Positions 45,252 through 55,660 of a stretch of 64,000 nucleotides of DNA are shown piece after piece (the first letter of the stretch is position 1; every line of letters begins with the position of its first letter). Under the pieces are notes generated by a model. The model ran no database searches. It worked only from the letters and a program-made list of their open reading frames with translations, and had not been told where the DNA came from. The stretch lies in NCBI GenBank assembly GCA_023101885.1, contig JALPQD010000076.1, positions 3,812,897 through 3,876,896 on the forward strand, written 5' to 3'. Source of the DNA: Typhlomys cinereus (taxonomy: Eukaryota; Chordata; Mammalia; Rodentia; Platacanthomyidae). A program made the translations under genes and the position numbers.

Positions 45252-47449
45252 TTTTAAAAATTTTTGTTTAGTTTTACAAATTTATTGAATACTAATTCCT
45301 ATTCCCCAATCCCTCCTCTCTCCCATTCTCTTCCCTTCCCCTCATCCATCTGTCCCACTCCCTTCTGCCTTCCTACCTGGCCAGTTCTATGGACCCCAGG
45401 GTTTCCTCTGGCTTGTCTACTCTTGTGGGGGTTCAGGCCTCTGTGGCAAACCAAGTTGATCCTCCTTGGGACACCCCACTGATGGTCATTTCCTTTCACT
45501 CACTCATCCAGCTCTAATCTGTAAGGTCTCCCCTTGTGATCTTATCTCTGTTCTGTTGCTCATAGTATATGGAAGCATGTTTGTATTTTAATCATTCCCC
45601 AAGCCTTAGAATGGGGACAGATTAGTATGAACTGATTCTGGGAGAACATTGCTGGGTTGCCGGTAATCTGCATTATGGCTGGACATTGTTGTCCACTTCA
45701 CTGCTCCTCTAGTGACCTAGGTTGTGTCCCATCAGGATGTTGAGATTCTCTATCTCTCTTGTAGAAGATTTCTAGGCTAAGTGCAAAGTGCTCTTCAAAT
45801 ATTTACAGAACTGTTTGGTGTACTGTCTTCCTACCTATATGTTTATAGGATACTTTTCCCTAGTGAATTATTTTCTTCCATTTTTTAGGTTTTTGTTCTA
45901 GTTGATAGTAACAGGAATGTGTTTCCCTCTGACACTCATTGACACTCACCTTGACACTCATGCCACTATTACACTATGGTCATCTGTTGCCATGGTGATT
46001 TTTTTTTTATTCAATTGTGCGTGTGTGCGTATGTATGTGTGCGCGCGCGTGTGTCTGTGTGTGTGTGGAACCACGGACGAATTCGGGAACCACCATGGAC
46101 GCCTCCACTTCCTCCACCCCGGGATTCACAGGCTCCTCCTTACCAGGACTAGAAACGCAGGCCGCCCCCGCTATACGTGGGATCTGGGATCGGAACTCAG
46201 GACCTTCTGCCTGCAAGGCAGAGGCTTAACCCCTGAGCTATCTCTCCAGCCCGCCATGGTGATTTTTATTACAACTTGTAGATCTCATGAGTGTCCCAGT
46301 ATCTTCTACAATATTCCTTGGTACTGTGTAAGCTATCCAGCAAGGAGGAAGTTCTCAGGTCAGTTCCATTTTATGTATTTTTCCCATGTTCTGTGATTCA
46401 TTTGTGTTGCATCTTCAGTAATAGGGTCTTACTGATGGTTTATTTGGAGAGCAACCAAAAGCAATGACAAAAGCCTATCTTGTTTGGGGGTCTTTGAGAT
46501 CTCTTTAACCAACATTTTATCAGGAACTGTCACACTCCTGTTACTTCTAGTATGTTTCTAAGTGGATCAGCTCTGGGCTTTTTTGTTTGTTTGTTTGTTT
46601 GTTTGTTTTGCCTTGTTTTCCTCATTCAGTGCTCCTCTGTATAGGGGCTGCCCATTCTTGTTCCTTTATTTAAAAGATATTTTTGACATGTTATTAGTAT
46701 ATGAGGTTCATATACTAATTCACTTTGGGTGTTTCTCTAAGTTCCTCTGTTCTTGTATTCCATCCTCTCATGCTTTCCTAGGTTTCCCAATTATTCCCTC
46801 CCTCACTCTACTTGCCCTAGTATCTTAAATCTCCCCTTTAAAAAGGTTTCACCCTATTCTTCTTCCCATCTTCCCATTCACTGGTCCCTTTTGAATTTTC
46901 TGGCTCATACAATAATTCTAAACCAAATACTGACAAGGATATCAGTACTAGCATCCTCATATAAGAAAGAATATGTGGTGCTTATCTTTCTGTGTCTGAG
47001 ATACTTCACTCAATATTAAATTTTCAAGTTCCATACATTTACCAGTAAATTCCACAACTTCATCCTTTCTGATGGGTGAATAGTATTCCATTATATATAT
47101 GTACCACATTCTCATTACCCATTTCTTTGTTGATGGGCATGTTGGCTTGGTTCCACTTTCTTGCTGTTGTGAATAGTGCTGCAATGAACAAAAATAGACA
47201 AGAGTCTTTGTAATAAAATGTAAAGTCTTTTGGGAATATTCCTAGGAATGGTATAGCTGGGTCACATGGCAGTTCCATTTTTAATTTTCTGAGGAATTGC
47301 CACATTGATCTCTAAAGAGTCTTACTCACTGCTGGTGAGTAAGTGTCCTCTTTTCTTCACATCCTCTCCATTATTCTCTGTTGGTTGTATTTTATATCTT
47401 TGCATTCTAACTGGGTTAAGATGGTATTGCAGGATAGTTTTAATTTGTA
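45252..47449 (-). mobile_element. 5'-truncated L1, antisense, with a SINE inside
   Basis: On the minus strand it starts in ORF2 near 47449 (colinear with 22080-22560: TGGAATACTATTC-type block reversed at about 47085, C-terminal region) and runs through the 3' UTR. It reaches the C-rich tract at 45300-45365 and a T-rich end. GGAAATGAGAA flanks it at 45241-45251 and 47450-47460, with further similarity beyond. The ORFs at 46957-47184 and 47060-47305 are fragments of ORF2. The SINE at 46004-46252 interrupts it. Confidence 0.88.
46004..46252 (-). mobile_element. Young tRNA-headed SINE inside an L1 3' UTR
   Basis: Antisense copy with a TG/CG run, CCACGGACGAATTCGG body and a reversed head ending TATCTCTCCAGCCC. 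GCCATGGTGATTTTT flanks it at 45989-46003 and 46253-46267, a perfect 15-bp duplication of L1 sequence. The body lacks a short piece near 46170 compared with other young copies. Confidence 0.93.
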
Positions 47450-47460
47450 GGAAATGAGAA

Positions 47461-48334
47461 TATTTTAAGATTATAATTCACATGGTCACTATGTAAAGAG
47501 CTTCCAGAAATCAATAATTAGAATAGTAACACCCTAAATGGAAAAAATTCTTAATATTTACAGAAAACAAATTGAATAAATGGAAAAGTTAGGAGACTAT
47601 TATAAATGATCAGATTCATTATTAAAAATGATGCAAAGATGATAACTTCTACACAATGAGAACATAATTTATATTTAGAAAAAATCCAGTAGTTATATAT
47701 ATTTGGTTAAAAGTTTAGGAAAAGAAAATCTGACACACTGATAGAAGAAAGTAAAATCTGGTTGAAGATATTGTGATGTGGATCCAAAAACGTAAACTCA
47801 TAGGTAACCTGTATATAATCCCTCCTCAAAGAATCTATGCTTAGGAAATTATTCTGATGATATTTAAGGTTTTGGTACAATAATGTTTACTATACTGTTA
47901 TGTCTAACTAAAAAATTATAAAAATAGGTCTAAAATTACATTCCCAAGAATATTTAAAATTACATAAGAAATGTAAAAATTAGCTTGAAATTAAATAAAG
48001 CAGGATGCTACATGTATCACAGATTCCTGGAAGGTTTGGGATCTTTATGTGTGTGCATGTATATATACACATAGAAAAAACACTGGAAGTATTTGTACAA
48101 ATGGAATACTAATTGTGGTTGTGGATAAATGGGATTATTAGCCGTTTGTTTTGGATCATTACTTGATAATTTTTTTCCAGATTTTCTTTTAACCAAAAAC
48201 CACTAACTTTGTTATCATAAATATTTTTGTGATTTTTTTTGGTATCATGGGCTCCCCCTGCTGTTCACTTAAAAATTATTAAGTGTTGGTCTTCCATATC
48301 ATCTTCTGTATTTCCTTCATTTTCTTTTTTCTTT
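47461..48334. other. No recognised feature
   Basis: Very AT-rich, no open frames of note, no repeat identity seen. Confidence 0.35.
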
Positions 48335-48525
48335 TAAATTTTACTTATTATTGTGCATATATGTGTGTGGATAAATGAACGCCACAGCATGTGTGTTGAA
48401 GTCAGAGGTCAAATTTGTGGAGTTGGTTCTGTCCTTCCACTTTTATGTTGGTTCCAGGCATTGAACTCAGGTCATCAGGCACATACAGCAAATGCATTTA
48501 CCGACTGAACCATCTCTCCAGAATG
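48335..48525 (-). mobile_element. B3-like SINE, antisense
   Basis: GAAGTCAGAGGTCAAATTTGTGGAGTTGG, GGTTCCAGGCATTGAACTCAGGTC and a reversed head ending GACTGAACCATCTCTCCAG follow the antisense B3/RSINE order. Confidence 0.7.
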
Positions 48526-48539
48526 TCTTTCATCTTCTG

Positions 48540-48790
48540 GAAGACTCTATTTTTTTCTTCAGTGATGAATTTCACACTTGGAAAATATCATACATGTATA
48601 ATACATTCTGGCTTCCCTCCCTTTTCTACCCCATCTCCCTTCCCCCACTCCCATCCCTACCTAGTTCTTCCTACTACATTCCTTTATTTCCACCCTGCCT
48701 GGATCCCCCTCCCCCAACTCTACTGTGTCTATCCAGGTCCTCCCACCCAATGTGATTCTGGTTTTGGAATTGTAGAAGGCTCTATTCTTG
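48540..48790 (-). mobile_element. L1 3' end fragment, Lx-like
   Basis: TCATACATGTATAATACATTC followed by a long pyrimidine-rich stretch (48610-48720) resembles the antisense 3' end of Lx-type L1, as at 1105-1320. Confidence 0.4.
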
Positions 48791-48884
48791 ATCTTGGTGA
48801 TATTCTTCATTTCATGTTTGCTTTACAAGGAAAATCACTTTAATTTTTGAAGATTTGGAATAATATGTCAAACTCTAGGCTTTT

Positions 48885-49180
48885 TTTGTTTTTTTAAAGG
48901 ATAATTTTTTAAAAACTTTATTCATTCATTCATTTAGTGTATGTGGGTTGTGTGTATGTGTATGTGTGTATCAAAGGAGGACCTATAGAGGACCAAAGGT
49001 GACTTCGGGAATCATCCTGGATTGCTTCTACCTCCTTCTTGCTTCACTATGGGATTTCCCAGGCTCTGCCCACCAGGTTGCCTCCATTTCTGCCTGCATT
49101 TTTACACGGGACCTGGGATCTGAACTCAGGACCTTCTGCTTGTGAGGCAGAGTCTTAACCCCTGAACCATCTCTCCAGCC
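48885..49180 (-). mobile_element. Older tRNA-headed SINE, antisense
   Basis: GACCAAAGGTGACTTCGGGAATCATCC, TTCCCAGGCTCTGCCCACC and a reversed head ending GAACCATCTCTCCAGCC identify the old class. CTAGGCTTTT (48875-48884) and CTAGACTTTT (49181-49190) flank it, 9 of 10 matching. Confidence 0.85.
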
Positions 49181-49418
49181 CTAGACTTTTGTTTTTAATT
49201 GAAGTATAATCTCACATACTAATAATTTGTTTGAAGGGCATAACTCCATGATTTTAAAGCATATTCATAAATTTGTACAACTATCACTGTTGATTCCTGA
49301 ATATTTTCAATATCCCATTAGCAGTCTCTCCCCGTTACCCCCTTATACAGTAAGTTCCTTGGGTAGGGACTTGCAAATTTTAGATATTTCATGCAAATGG
49401 AATCATCATGTTCATGAC

Positions 49419-50700
49419 TGTGATAATTAGATCCAGGTATCAAATTAATAATTAAAGGATTCTTTTCTGTGCACTGTTATGTAGAATTAGTAGTTGAGTT
49501 ACGCCCTGAGCAAGCCTACAAGAGATTGTTTAATTGATGGTGGGTGGACCATTCCCTGGGCAGGAGGATAAAAAGGATGGAGTTGGTTAAGCAAGCTGGT
49601 ATTCCTCAATATATTTGGACAGACATGCTGTCTAGCAAGGGAAATTTGCCTCTCTCTCAGCAGTCCTGTAGTTATAATATGGCAAAATCCCTCAGCCCCT
49701 AGTATTAGCATGAATTCTCCTGCCAAACTAGATTGAGAACTGTAACTAGACCATTGTAAGCTGGAAGAATTCATTGTCCTCATAAGCCATTGGGCTATGA
49801 ATTTATTGGTAACATGCAAGGTAACAGACAATATCGTACCATAAGTGGGGTGTTAGTGAACATAAAACTATGACACTGTTGTGGATTTTGAATGGTTTTC
49901 TTGGAGACATTTGGAAATGCTTGAAGTTGTTGAGACTGTGCAACAAAAACTATTGAACAGAGTTTAGTGGATCATTTGAAAAAAAATAGTAATGCTGAGA
50001 GAATTGCAAATTGTTTGGGAACAGGGACTTTGGTGAAGCCGAATTTAAAGATGATAGACTAGTTTTCTTGATAGAGGAGAGTTGGGTTGGCAGTCTTAGG
50101 GTTTTGGATGAGAAAAAGAGCAGCTGTGGCTATTACAGAAATTAGTATTATTGAAGAAAAAATTGTGTTTTACACTAGTACAGTAATAGAGATGAATACC
50201 ACCTTTTGGAGATTCCATGTTATGGAAACCCAGACTTCTTCCGGGGAAGAAAGCCTATGACTAAGCAGTTTCTTGCCTTTCAAGTTTTGACTGCCATAAA
50301 AAGGCCCTTTCCACAGTCAGCATACAAAAGTTGATACAGCTGTGGTTCAAGTGGGCCAAACTACATCTCAACCTAACAGTAGAACTTGGCAGCGTCTTCC
50401 AAGTGGTACTGGTTTTGATGCAAGATTGAGGGGCTCATGGACAGAGGATAAGAATAAGTGGTAGGCTTGGAGTTTTTACAAAGGAAAGTGATACTTAGAG
50501 CTGCATTGGAGAGCACAGAATGCTGGAGATAGCAGAATCATGGGGCATGTTCTGAAGATAACTATGAGAGCAGTCTTGACTTGGCCCAAAGAAAAATTGC
50601 TTCTTTTATTTGAGCTGTACAGAGGGACAGAATTGCTCAGAATCTTTAAGCCACCCTGAAAATATAATGAGCAACATAATATGGACATTGACATAATGTG
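49419..50700 (+). mobile_element. MaLR LTR plus internal region, 3' part missing
   Basis: The LTR (49419-49830) starts TGTGATAATTAG and ends GTAACAGACA. Immediately after comes ATATCGTACCATAAGTGGGG (49831-49850), the primer-site region of the family. The internal part then aligns with the minus-strand provirus at 22575-24591: AACTTGGCAGCGTCTTCCAAG and GGTACTGGTTTTGATGC near 50383 match the reverse of 23560-23610. No 3' LTR was found. Non-coding. Confidence 0.8.
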
Positions 50701-51399
50701 GTATATAATTTGCCAGACTTTATTCTTTTAATTTTGAATTGTTATTTTATTAGTTTTATAATGCTACCATTTTAGTGTTTATTCTATGCTGAAGTATTTA
50801 AATTGATCTGATTTGACAGAATCTTACAGTTAAAATTTTTGGGACTCTTTTTAGGCTCTACAGTATTACCACTCCCTTTTCTGGAAGTTCCCCTAAGTCT
50901 TAGGATGGGGAAAGGTTTGGATTGCCGGATTAGGGCTGAACATTCTAGGTTCGCCAATACTCTGGATTTGGTCAGTTGTGGTTTCTACCTCACTAAACTT
51001 CTATTCCATGATTGAGTACACAGTTTTTTCTCTTATTTAAGGATATAATAAAATGTGTTTACATAGTGGTTTATTATCAAGTAATTGTACTTAATACTAG
51101 GACATGTATTCCTATCTAATGCCTATTTTCACCCCTTCCACATTCCATTTGCCTGTGTTCTTTTGTGTCCACTCTTTTGGGATCTTCTTCTACCACCTGA
51201 CTTATGTTTCTGTGTAATTTGTGGGCATGTTTTTTATTCACTCTGTTTACTTTTGTTTTTCTATATTCTTAGGGTATTAGTTTATTTTCATTTGAAATTT
51301 TCATTTTCAAAATAGATATTTATATCTCTTTTCTAATTAGTGTTGTTTTCACTAACCCCCATAAGTATTTCACTGTTTTAAAAATTCTTATTTCTTATT
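50701..51399. other. No recognised feature
   Basis: AT-rich; the 76-aa ORF at 51085-51315 is hydrophobic only because the region is T-rich. Possibly old L1. Confidence 0.3.
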
Positions 51400-51565
51400 T
51401 ACTTACTTATTTATTTGAGAAAGAGAGAAAGCAGGTGGCATTCCTCAGAACATTTTGGAGGTCAGATGAAAACTTTTGGAAGTTGGTTCTCCATATTCAT
51501 CTTTGGGCTCCAGTGATTGAAGTAAGGCTGTGTGCAATTATCTCTAGCCATTGAGGCATCTCACC
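51400..51565 (-). mobile_element. B3-like SINE, antisense, diverged
   Basis: TTGGAGGTCAGATGAAAAC, GGAAGTTGGTTCTCC, CTCCAGTGATTGAAGTAAGG and CCATTGAGGCATCTCACC fit an antisense B3/B2 relic. Confidence 0.5.
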
Positions 51566-51596
51566 ATCACATGTTTTGACATTCATATATTCGTGT

Positions 51597-51606
<10 letters not shown>

Positions 51607-51661
<55 letters not shown>
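51607..51661. repeat. (CA)n microsatellite
   Basis: A short CG run (GCGCGCGCGC, 51599-51608) leads into about 26 CA units. Confidence 0.95.
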
Positions 51662-51663
<2 letters not shown>

Positions 51664-51759
51664 TTGGTGTTGGGGTTGCTCTCAGGAGCTCATTCATTCC
51701 AGGCAAGCACTTCACCCTGAACACATCTTAGCTCTTATCTTTCTGTTTTCAGTCATCTC

Positions 51760-52085
51760 AAAGTATTTCTTAATTCACTTTGATTCAGTTGTTATTTAGG
51801 AATGCACTGATTAGTTTTCATGTAGTTGTATATTGTTTATTGATTTCAGCATCATTCTATTGTAGTTGGTGAACATACATGGTGCAATGCAAACAAATCT
51901 ATGAAAATAATTTTATTATCTAATATACAGTGCACCCTAGAAGTCATTCCATGCACACTTGAGAAGATATGTGTTCTGCTGTTAAATGGAGTAATCTATA
52001 GATGTCTGTTATGTTTATTTGCTTTTATGTTATGATTTAACTGTCTATACTCAAACTTCTAATTATTACTAATGATTTATTCTGA
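51760..52085 (-). mobile_element. Ancient L1 ORF2 fragment
   Basis: GTAGTTGGTGAACATACATGG, CATGCACACTTGAGAAGATATGTGTTCTGCTG and ATCTATAGATGTCTGTTATG match the antisense L1 ORF2 block usually read CACTTGAGAAGAATGTGTATTCTGC. Diverged and stop-rich. Confidence 0.65.
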
Positions 52086-52098
52086 ATTTATTTTTTCA

Positions 52099-52099
<1 letters not shown>

Positions 52100-52144
<45 letters not shown>
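52100..52144. repeat. (TG)n microsatellite
   Basis: About 21 TG units. Confidence 0.95.
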
Positions 52145-52146
<2 letters not shown>

Positions 52147-52204
52147 GTATGCCATAACTTGTTTTTCCAAATTTCTTTGTCATTGTCAATTCAATGAGAT
52201 GAAC

Positions 52205-52395
52205 AATCAAGATTAATAGTCTTGTGTCAGTGAGAGAGCTCAAGAGCTAAAATACCTGGTCCAAACCTGACAATTTGAGTTTAATCCCCAGAAACCCACG
52301 TTGTGAAAGGAGAGAATTGATTTCTGAAAGTAGTCCTCTGATCTCCACCTGTGTTACATGACATGAACTTTCTCTCTCTCTCTATCTCTGTCTTT
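52205..52395 (+). mobile_element. Degraded tRNA-SINE (B3-like)
   Basis: GTGAGAGAGCTCAAGAGCTAAAATACC, GAGTTTAATCCCCAGAAACCCACG (B box and following) and a TCTCTCTC tail suggest a plus-strand B3/ID-like SINE. Diverged. Confidence 0.45.
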
Positions 52396-52899
52396 CTCTC
52401 ATTAACCAGTAAAATGGTTAGCCATCACATCCAAAATTGCTAATTTATCTATTAGGAAAGATACTGAGACTAAGAGAGGCCAAATTAGGATAGTCAGATT
52501 TGAGTTTCATAGAAACAATGAATAGCTTTTTTAGGGTCTATATGAAACACACATACACTCTGCTAAAAATTTATTGTTCACATGAAACTTATATTTATAA
52601 GTTACATTTATATTTATATACTATATTATTGGAAAATGATACTGATGTCACAAGTTTACCCAAAAATGACATGGTGATTTTGTAGAAGAATTAGAGCTAA
52701 AGTTAATGGTTTCCCACTATTTGGTGATTTTGCTTTCAGATATTTGTTAGAGGGTTGAAGATTCAGTGGTATTACTAAAAAATGCTATGATACAGATGGA
52801 ATCACTTTATTCTTCCAGAACTCTTTTGAAGAATCTAATTGACATACTAGCAAAATAATACTACTATCAATAGTAATAAGATTTAAAAATAACAATGAT

Positions 52900-53060
52900 A
52901 GTGAGCCTAATTTTTATGGAGCTTTGCTGTGTGCCAGGCACTAGTCCCAGAGACTTCTATCTTGTATGATTTGACATTCAGAACATCTCTGGGAGGTACA
53001 TGATTATCCATGCAGCACATATACAAAAACTGAGCATAAGAAGTTAGGTCAGTTGTCTAG
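52900..53060 (+). mobile_element. MIR SINE relic
   Basis: TATGGAGCTTTGCTGTGTGCCAGGCACTAG closely follows the MIR signature (CTATGTGCCAGGCACTGTGC), then GGGAGGTACATGATTATCC and ACTGAGCATAAGAAGTTAGG. Confidence 0.8.
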
Positions 53061-53148
53061 ATCTTTCTTAATAAGTTAGGGCAGGACTAAGAAAGAAAAT
53101 AAGAGCTGCTGGGAAAGGAAATTGTCTTATTTTAAGAAAAGTCCACTT

Positions 53149-53385
53149 CTGAGGCTGGAGAGGTGGCTCAGGGGTTAAGTCTCTGCCTTGCAGGTGGAAG
53201 GTCCTGAGTTTGGATCCTAGACCCCACGTATAGATGCGTATAGATGCTGGGCAGAAGTGGGGGTGGCCTGCGTTTCTGGTCCTGGTAGGGTGGAGCCTGT
53301 GAATCCTGGGGCAGAGTAAACAAGGAGTAGGTGGAGGTGGTTCATGGTGGTTCCTGAATTCGCCCGTGGTTCTACAACACACACA

Positions 53386-53445
<60 letters not shown>

Positions 53446-53473
53446 TATACACACACGCACAATTGAATTTAAA
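53149..53473 (+). mobile_element. Young tRNA-headed SINE, last copy in the window
   Basis: Head GAGGCTGGAGAGGTGGCTCAGG with B box GAGTTTGGATCC, body with GGTTCCTGAATTCGCCC, a long CA run (53378-53440) and tail. AAAAGTCCACTT flanks it at 53137-53148 and 53474-53485, a perfect 12-bp duplication. It carries a small internal duplication (GCGTATAGAT) near 53226-53245. Part of the CpGs have decayed. Confidence 0.92.
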
Positions 53474-53669
53474 AAAAGTCCACTTTTATATATAACACAA
53501 TTGAGAAAAAGTTCAGTTACCTTTCCCTTAATCTCATATGAAATAACTTTTCAGATAAATAACCCTGCTAGCTAAGTTTGTGTACTTTGGCAATAATGGC
53601 TAGAGAGGATGATAGAGAGGATGAGACAGAAAGATCCCAAGTTAGAGGCCAATCAGGGATATGCTTGCA

Positions 53670-53815
53670 GGCAGCCAAGTGTGGTGGCATATGGCTATAA
53701 TCACAGTACTCAGGAAGATCAGGCAAGCAAATCATGAGTTCAAGGTCAGCCTAGGCTACATAAAGAGACCCTGTCTCAAAACTCAACCAAACAAACAAAT
53801 AGCAGAAAAAAAAAA
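53670..53815 (+). mobile_element. B1 SINE
   Basis: GCCAAGTGTGGTGGCATATGG, CACAGTACTCAGGAAGATCAGGC, GAGTTCAAGGTCAGCCTAGGC and GACCCTGTCTCAAAA are the 7SL-derived B1 blocks in order, with an A tail. An older B1 scrap precedes it at about 53620-53655. Confidence 0.9.
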
Positions 53816-54109
53816 TAAAGCTAATGGCGCACATCTTTATTGCAAATACATTTAAATAGTATGTTATTCCTAACCAAGGGGATGAATAAAATAGGTATGT
53901 GTAGAGTCGGGATGTGTCTTTCAGATAAGGTCAGAAGCAGCAGAGCCTTGGGTTTAAGACTTGGAGCTGCATATGATACCTGGATTTATAAACAGAGGGA
54001 TTAAAGCCATGTTCCATTATTACTCTTTCTGCAACAGAATGAATAGCATGTGCTGTAATACCTGACACACAGAAAAGAACTCAATAAAGATTCATTTCTG
54101 CTATAGTTT

Positions 54110-54230
54110 GGAGATACATATTTATGCATAAAACAAGATCTTAACCTAGGCAAGTTTTGAACTCACATTCTTTGTACTGCAGCTCTCAAGTGCTGGGTTA
54201 CAGGTATGTACCACCATGTTCAACTATAGC
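54110..54230 (-). mobile_element. B1-like SINE, antisense, partial
   Basis: GGCAAGTTTTGAACTCAC and CTCTCAAGTGCTGGGTTACAGGTATGTACC are reversed B1 blocks. Left edge blurred. Confidence 0.7.
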
Positions 54231-54233
54231 TTG

Positions 54234-54395
54234 CTTTTTTTTTTTTTTTTTTTTTTTGGTGAATTGAGACAGGATCTCATGTTCCCCAAACTGGCCTTGA
54301 ATTCACTATGTAGCTGAGTCTGGTCTTGAACTTTTAACCCTCATACCTCAAGCTCACCAGTGCTAGAAATCCAGTATATACCTCCATATGTGGTT
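54234..54395 (-). mobile_element. B1 SINE, antisense
   Basis: A T run (54234-54256, the A tail reversed), then GAGACAGGATCTCATGTTCCCC, CTGGCCTTGAATTCACTATGTAGC and CACCAGTGCTAGAAATCC. Tail-to-head order of B1. It directly abuts the B1 relic at 54110-54230. Confidence 0.85.
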
Positions 54396-55499
54396 ACAAT
54401 TTGGATATTGGATGTCCTCTTCAGGCCTGTATATGGAATCTTGGTATTATTGGCAGTAGTAAGATCTTTAGGAAGTGTAGCCTAGTAGAGAAGTCATGCC
54501 ATTGGAAATATACCTTGAATGGAATATTTGGAATCCAGGCCCTTTCTTTCTTTGTGTTTTTAAGTTTCATGAGATGGACAGCTTTGTTCTGCCAAATGCT
54601 CTGCCTCCTTACCACAAAGACCTAAACAACTTGGCCCATTAACTGTGGATGTCTATCTCCAAGCCACAGTGCAAATAAAACTTTCCTATTTTTAGGCTGA
54701 TTGTCTGCGTTATTTTGTTACAGTCACAGAAAGTTGGTACTTGAGTTGAATGGAAATAAATGCAGTTTATATTTATAGCTCTGAGTATACACATTGCACT
54801 GATACACAGCAAGAGACAGTATTGCCTGCAGAAGGGTTGCAGACTCTCCCATGACACTGGAACCTAGTATTCATGTGGATCTTAACTAATCTGCAGATTC
54901 TGTTGATGCAAAATTACCCTTGGTGGGTGGGAAGGTCTCCAGAAAACTGTATTGAAGAAAAATAACTTTTAGAGCTGTCATCTTAAAATCAGTGGACTAA
55001 CCCACATCTTCTGGAGATTTGGCCTCTACAGGAGGAGACAGGCTGACCATGACAGAATGTGGCCTAAAGCTCTTGTTAGTTCGAGTCTTCCACTATACCC
55101 TGGAACTTTTCCCTATTGACCTGTTTCTCACCACTGAGATCCAGCCCTTTATAAAAATATTCTTAACTTACTTTATACTATTGCATACATGCATATAGTG
55201 AATTTGTGACACTTTAGATCCAGTCCTTGTTTGTTAAATCTCATTAACCTTAAATGATGTACCTGGCCAGATATATAGATAGGATACTGAGAGTGTTTGC
55301 TGAATGTATCTTTCTTTCTCTGCCTTGGACCAGTCTGGTGAGACAGTTCCTCTTAGGCACTTGTCAAATCACTTTAATTACTATAGACTCAAGTTCAACA
55401 ATTTACAAGATCCTTAACTGGTAGCTTAAAACATCAATCAAATCTGTTGGGTACTAGTTTCTGTGATTACAATTGTTATAATTAGTAACTGTCATTTCC
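54396..55499. other. No recognised feature
   Basis: Unique-looking sequence. The opposing ORFs at 54401-54625 and 54421-54615 occupy the same bases and have no motifs. Confidence 0.35.
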
Positions 55500-55660
55500 T
55501 GCCATCCTTCTTTGATCCACACTCTCCCAAGCACTCTATGTCCATTCTCTCATGGATCCAATGAGTAGTTTTATTTCTGTAGAAATATAAACCTGGGCTC
55601 ATAGAAGTTAAGTTACTATTGCCTGAGATCCTACAATGAGTTAATGGTCCGGGAGTAAAT
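55500..55660 (+). mobile_element. MIR SINE relic
   Basis: CTCTCCCAAGCACTCTATGTCC, GTAGTTTTATTTCTGTAGAAATATAAACC and CATAGAAGTTAAGTTACTATTGCCTGAGATC follow the MIR order (GAGAGGTTAAGTAACTTGCCC-type block). Confidence 0.6.

Noticed and set aside
53068..53462. Cys/Val-rich ORFs such as CVCVCVCV and similar at 44846-45206 and 6381-6761
   Set aside because: They are translations of (TG)n and of SINE bodies, repeated in several frames.
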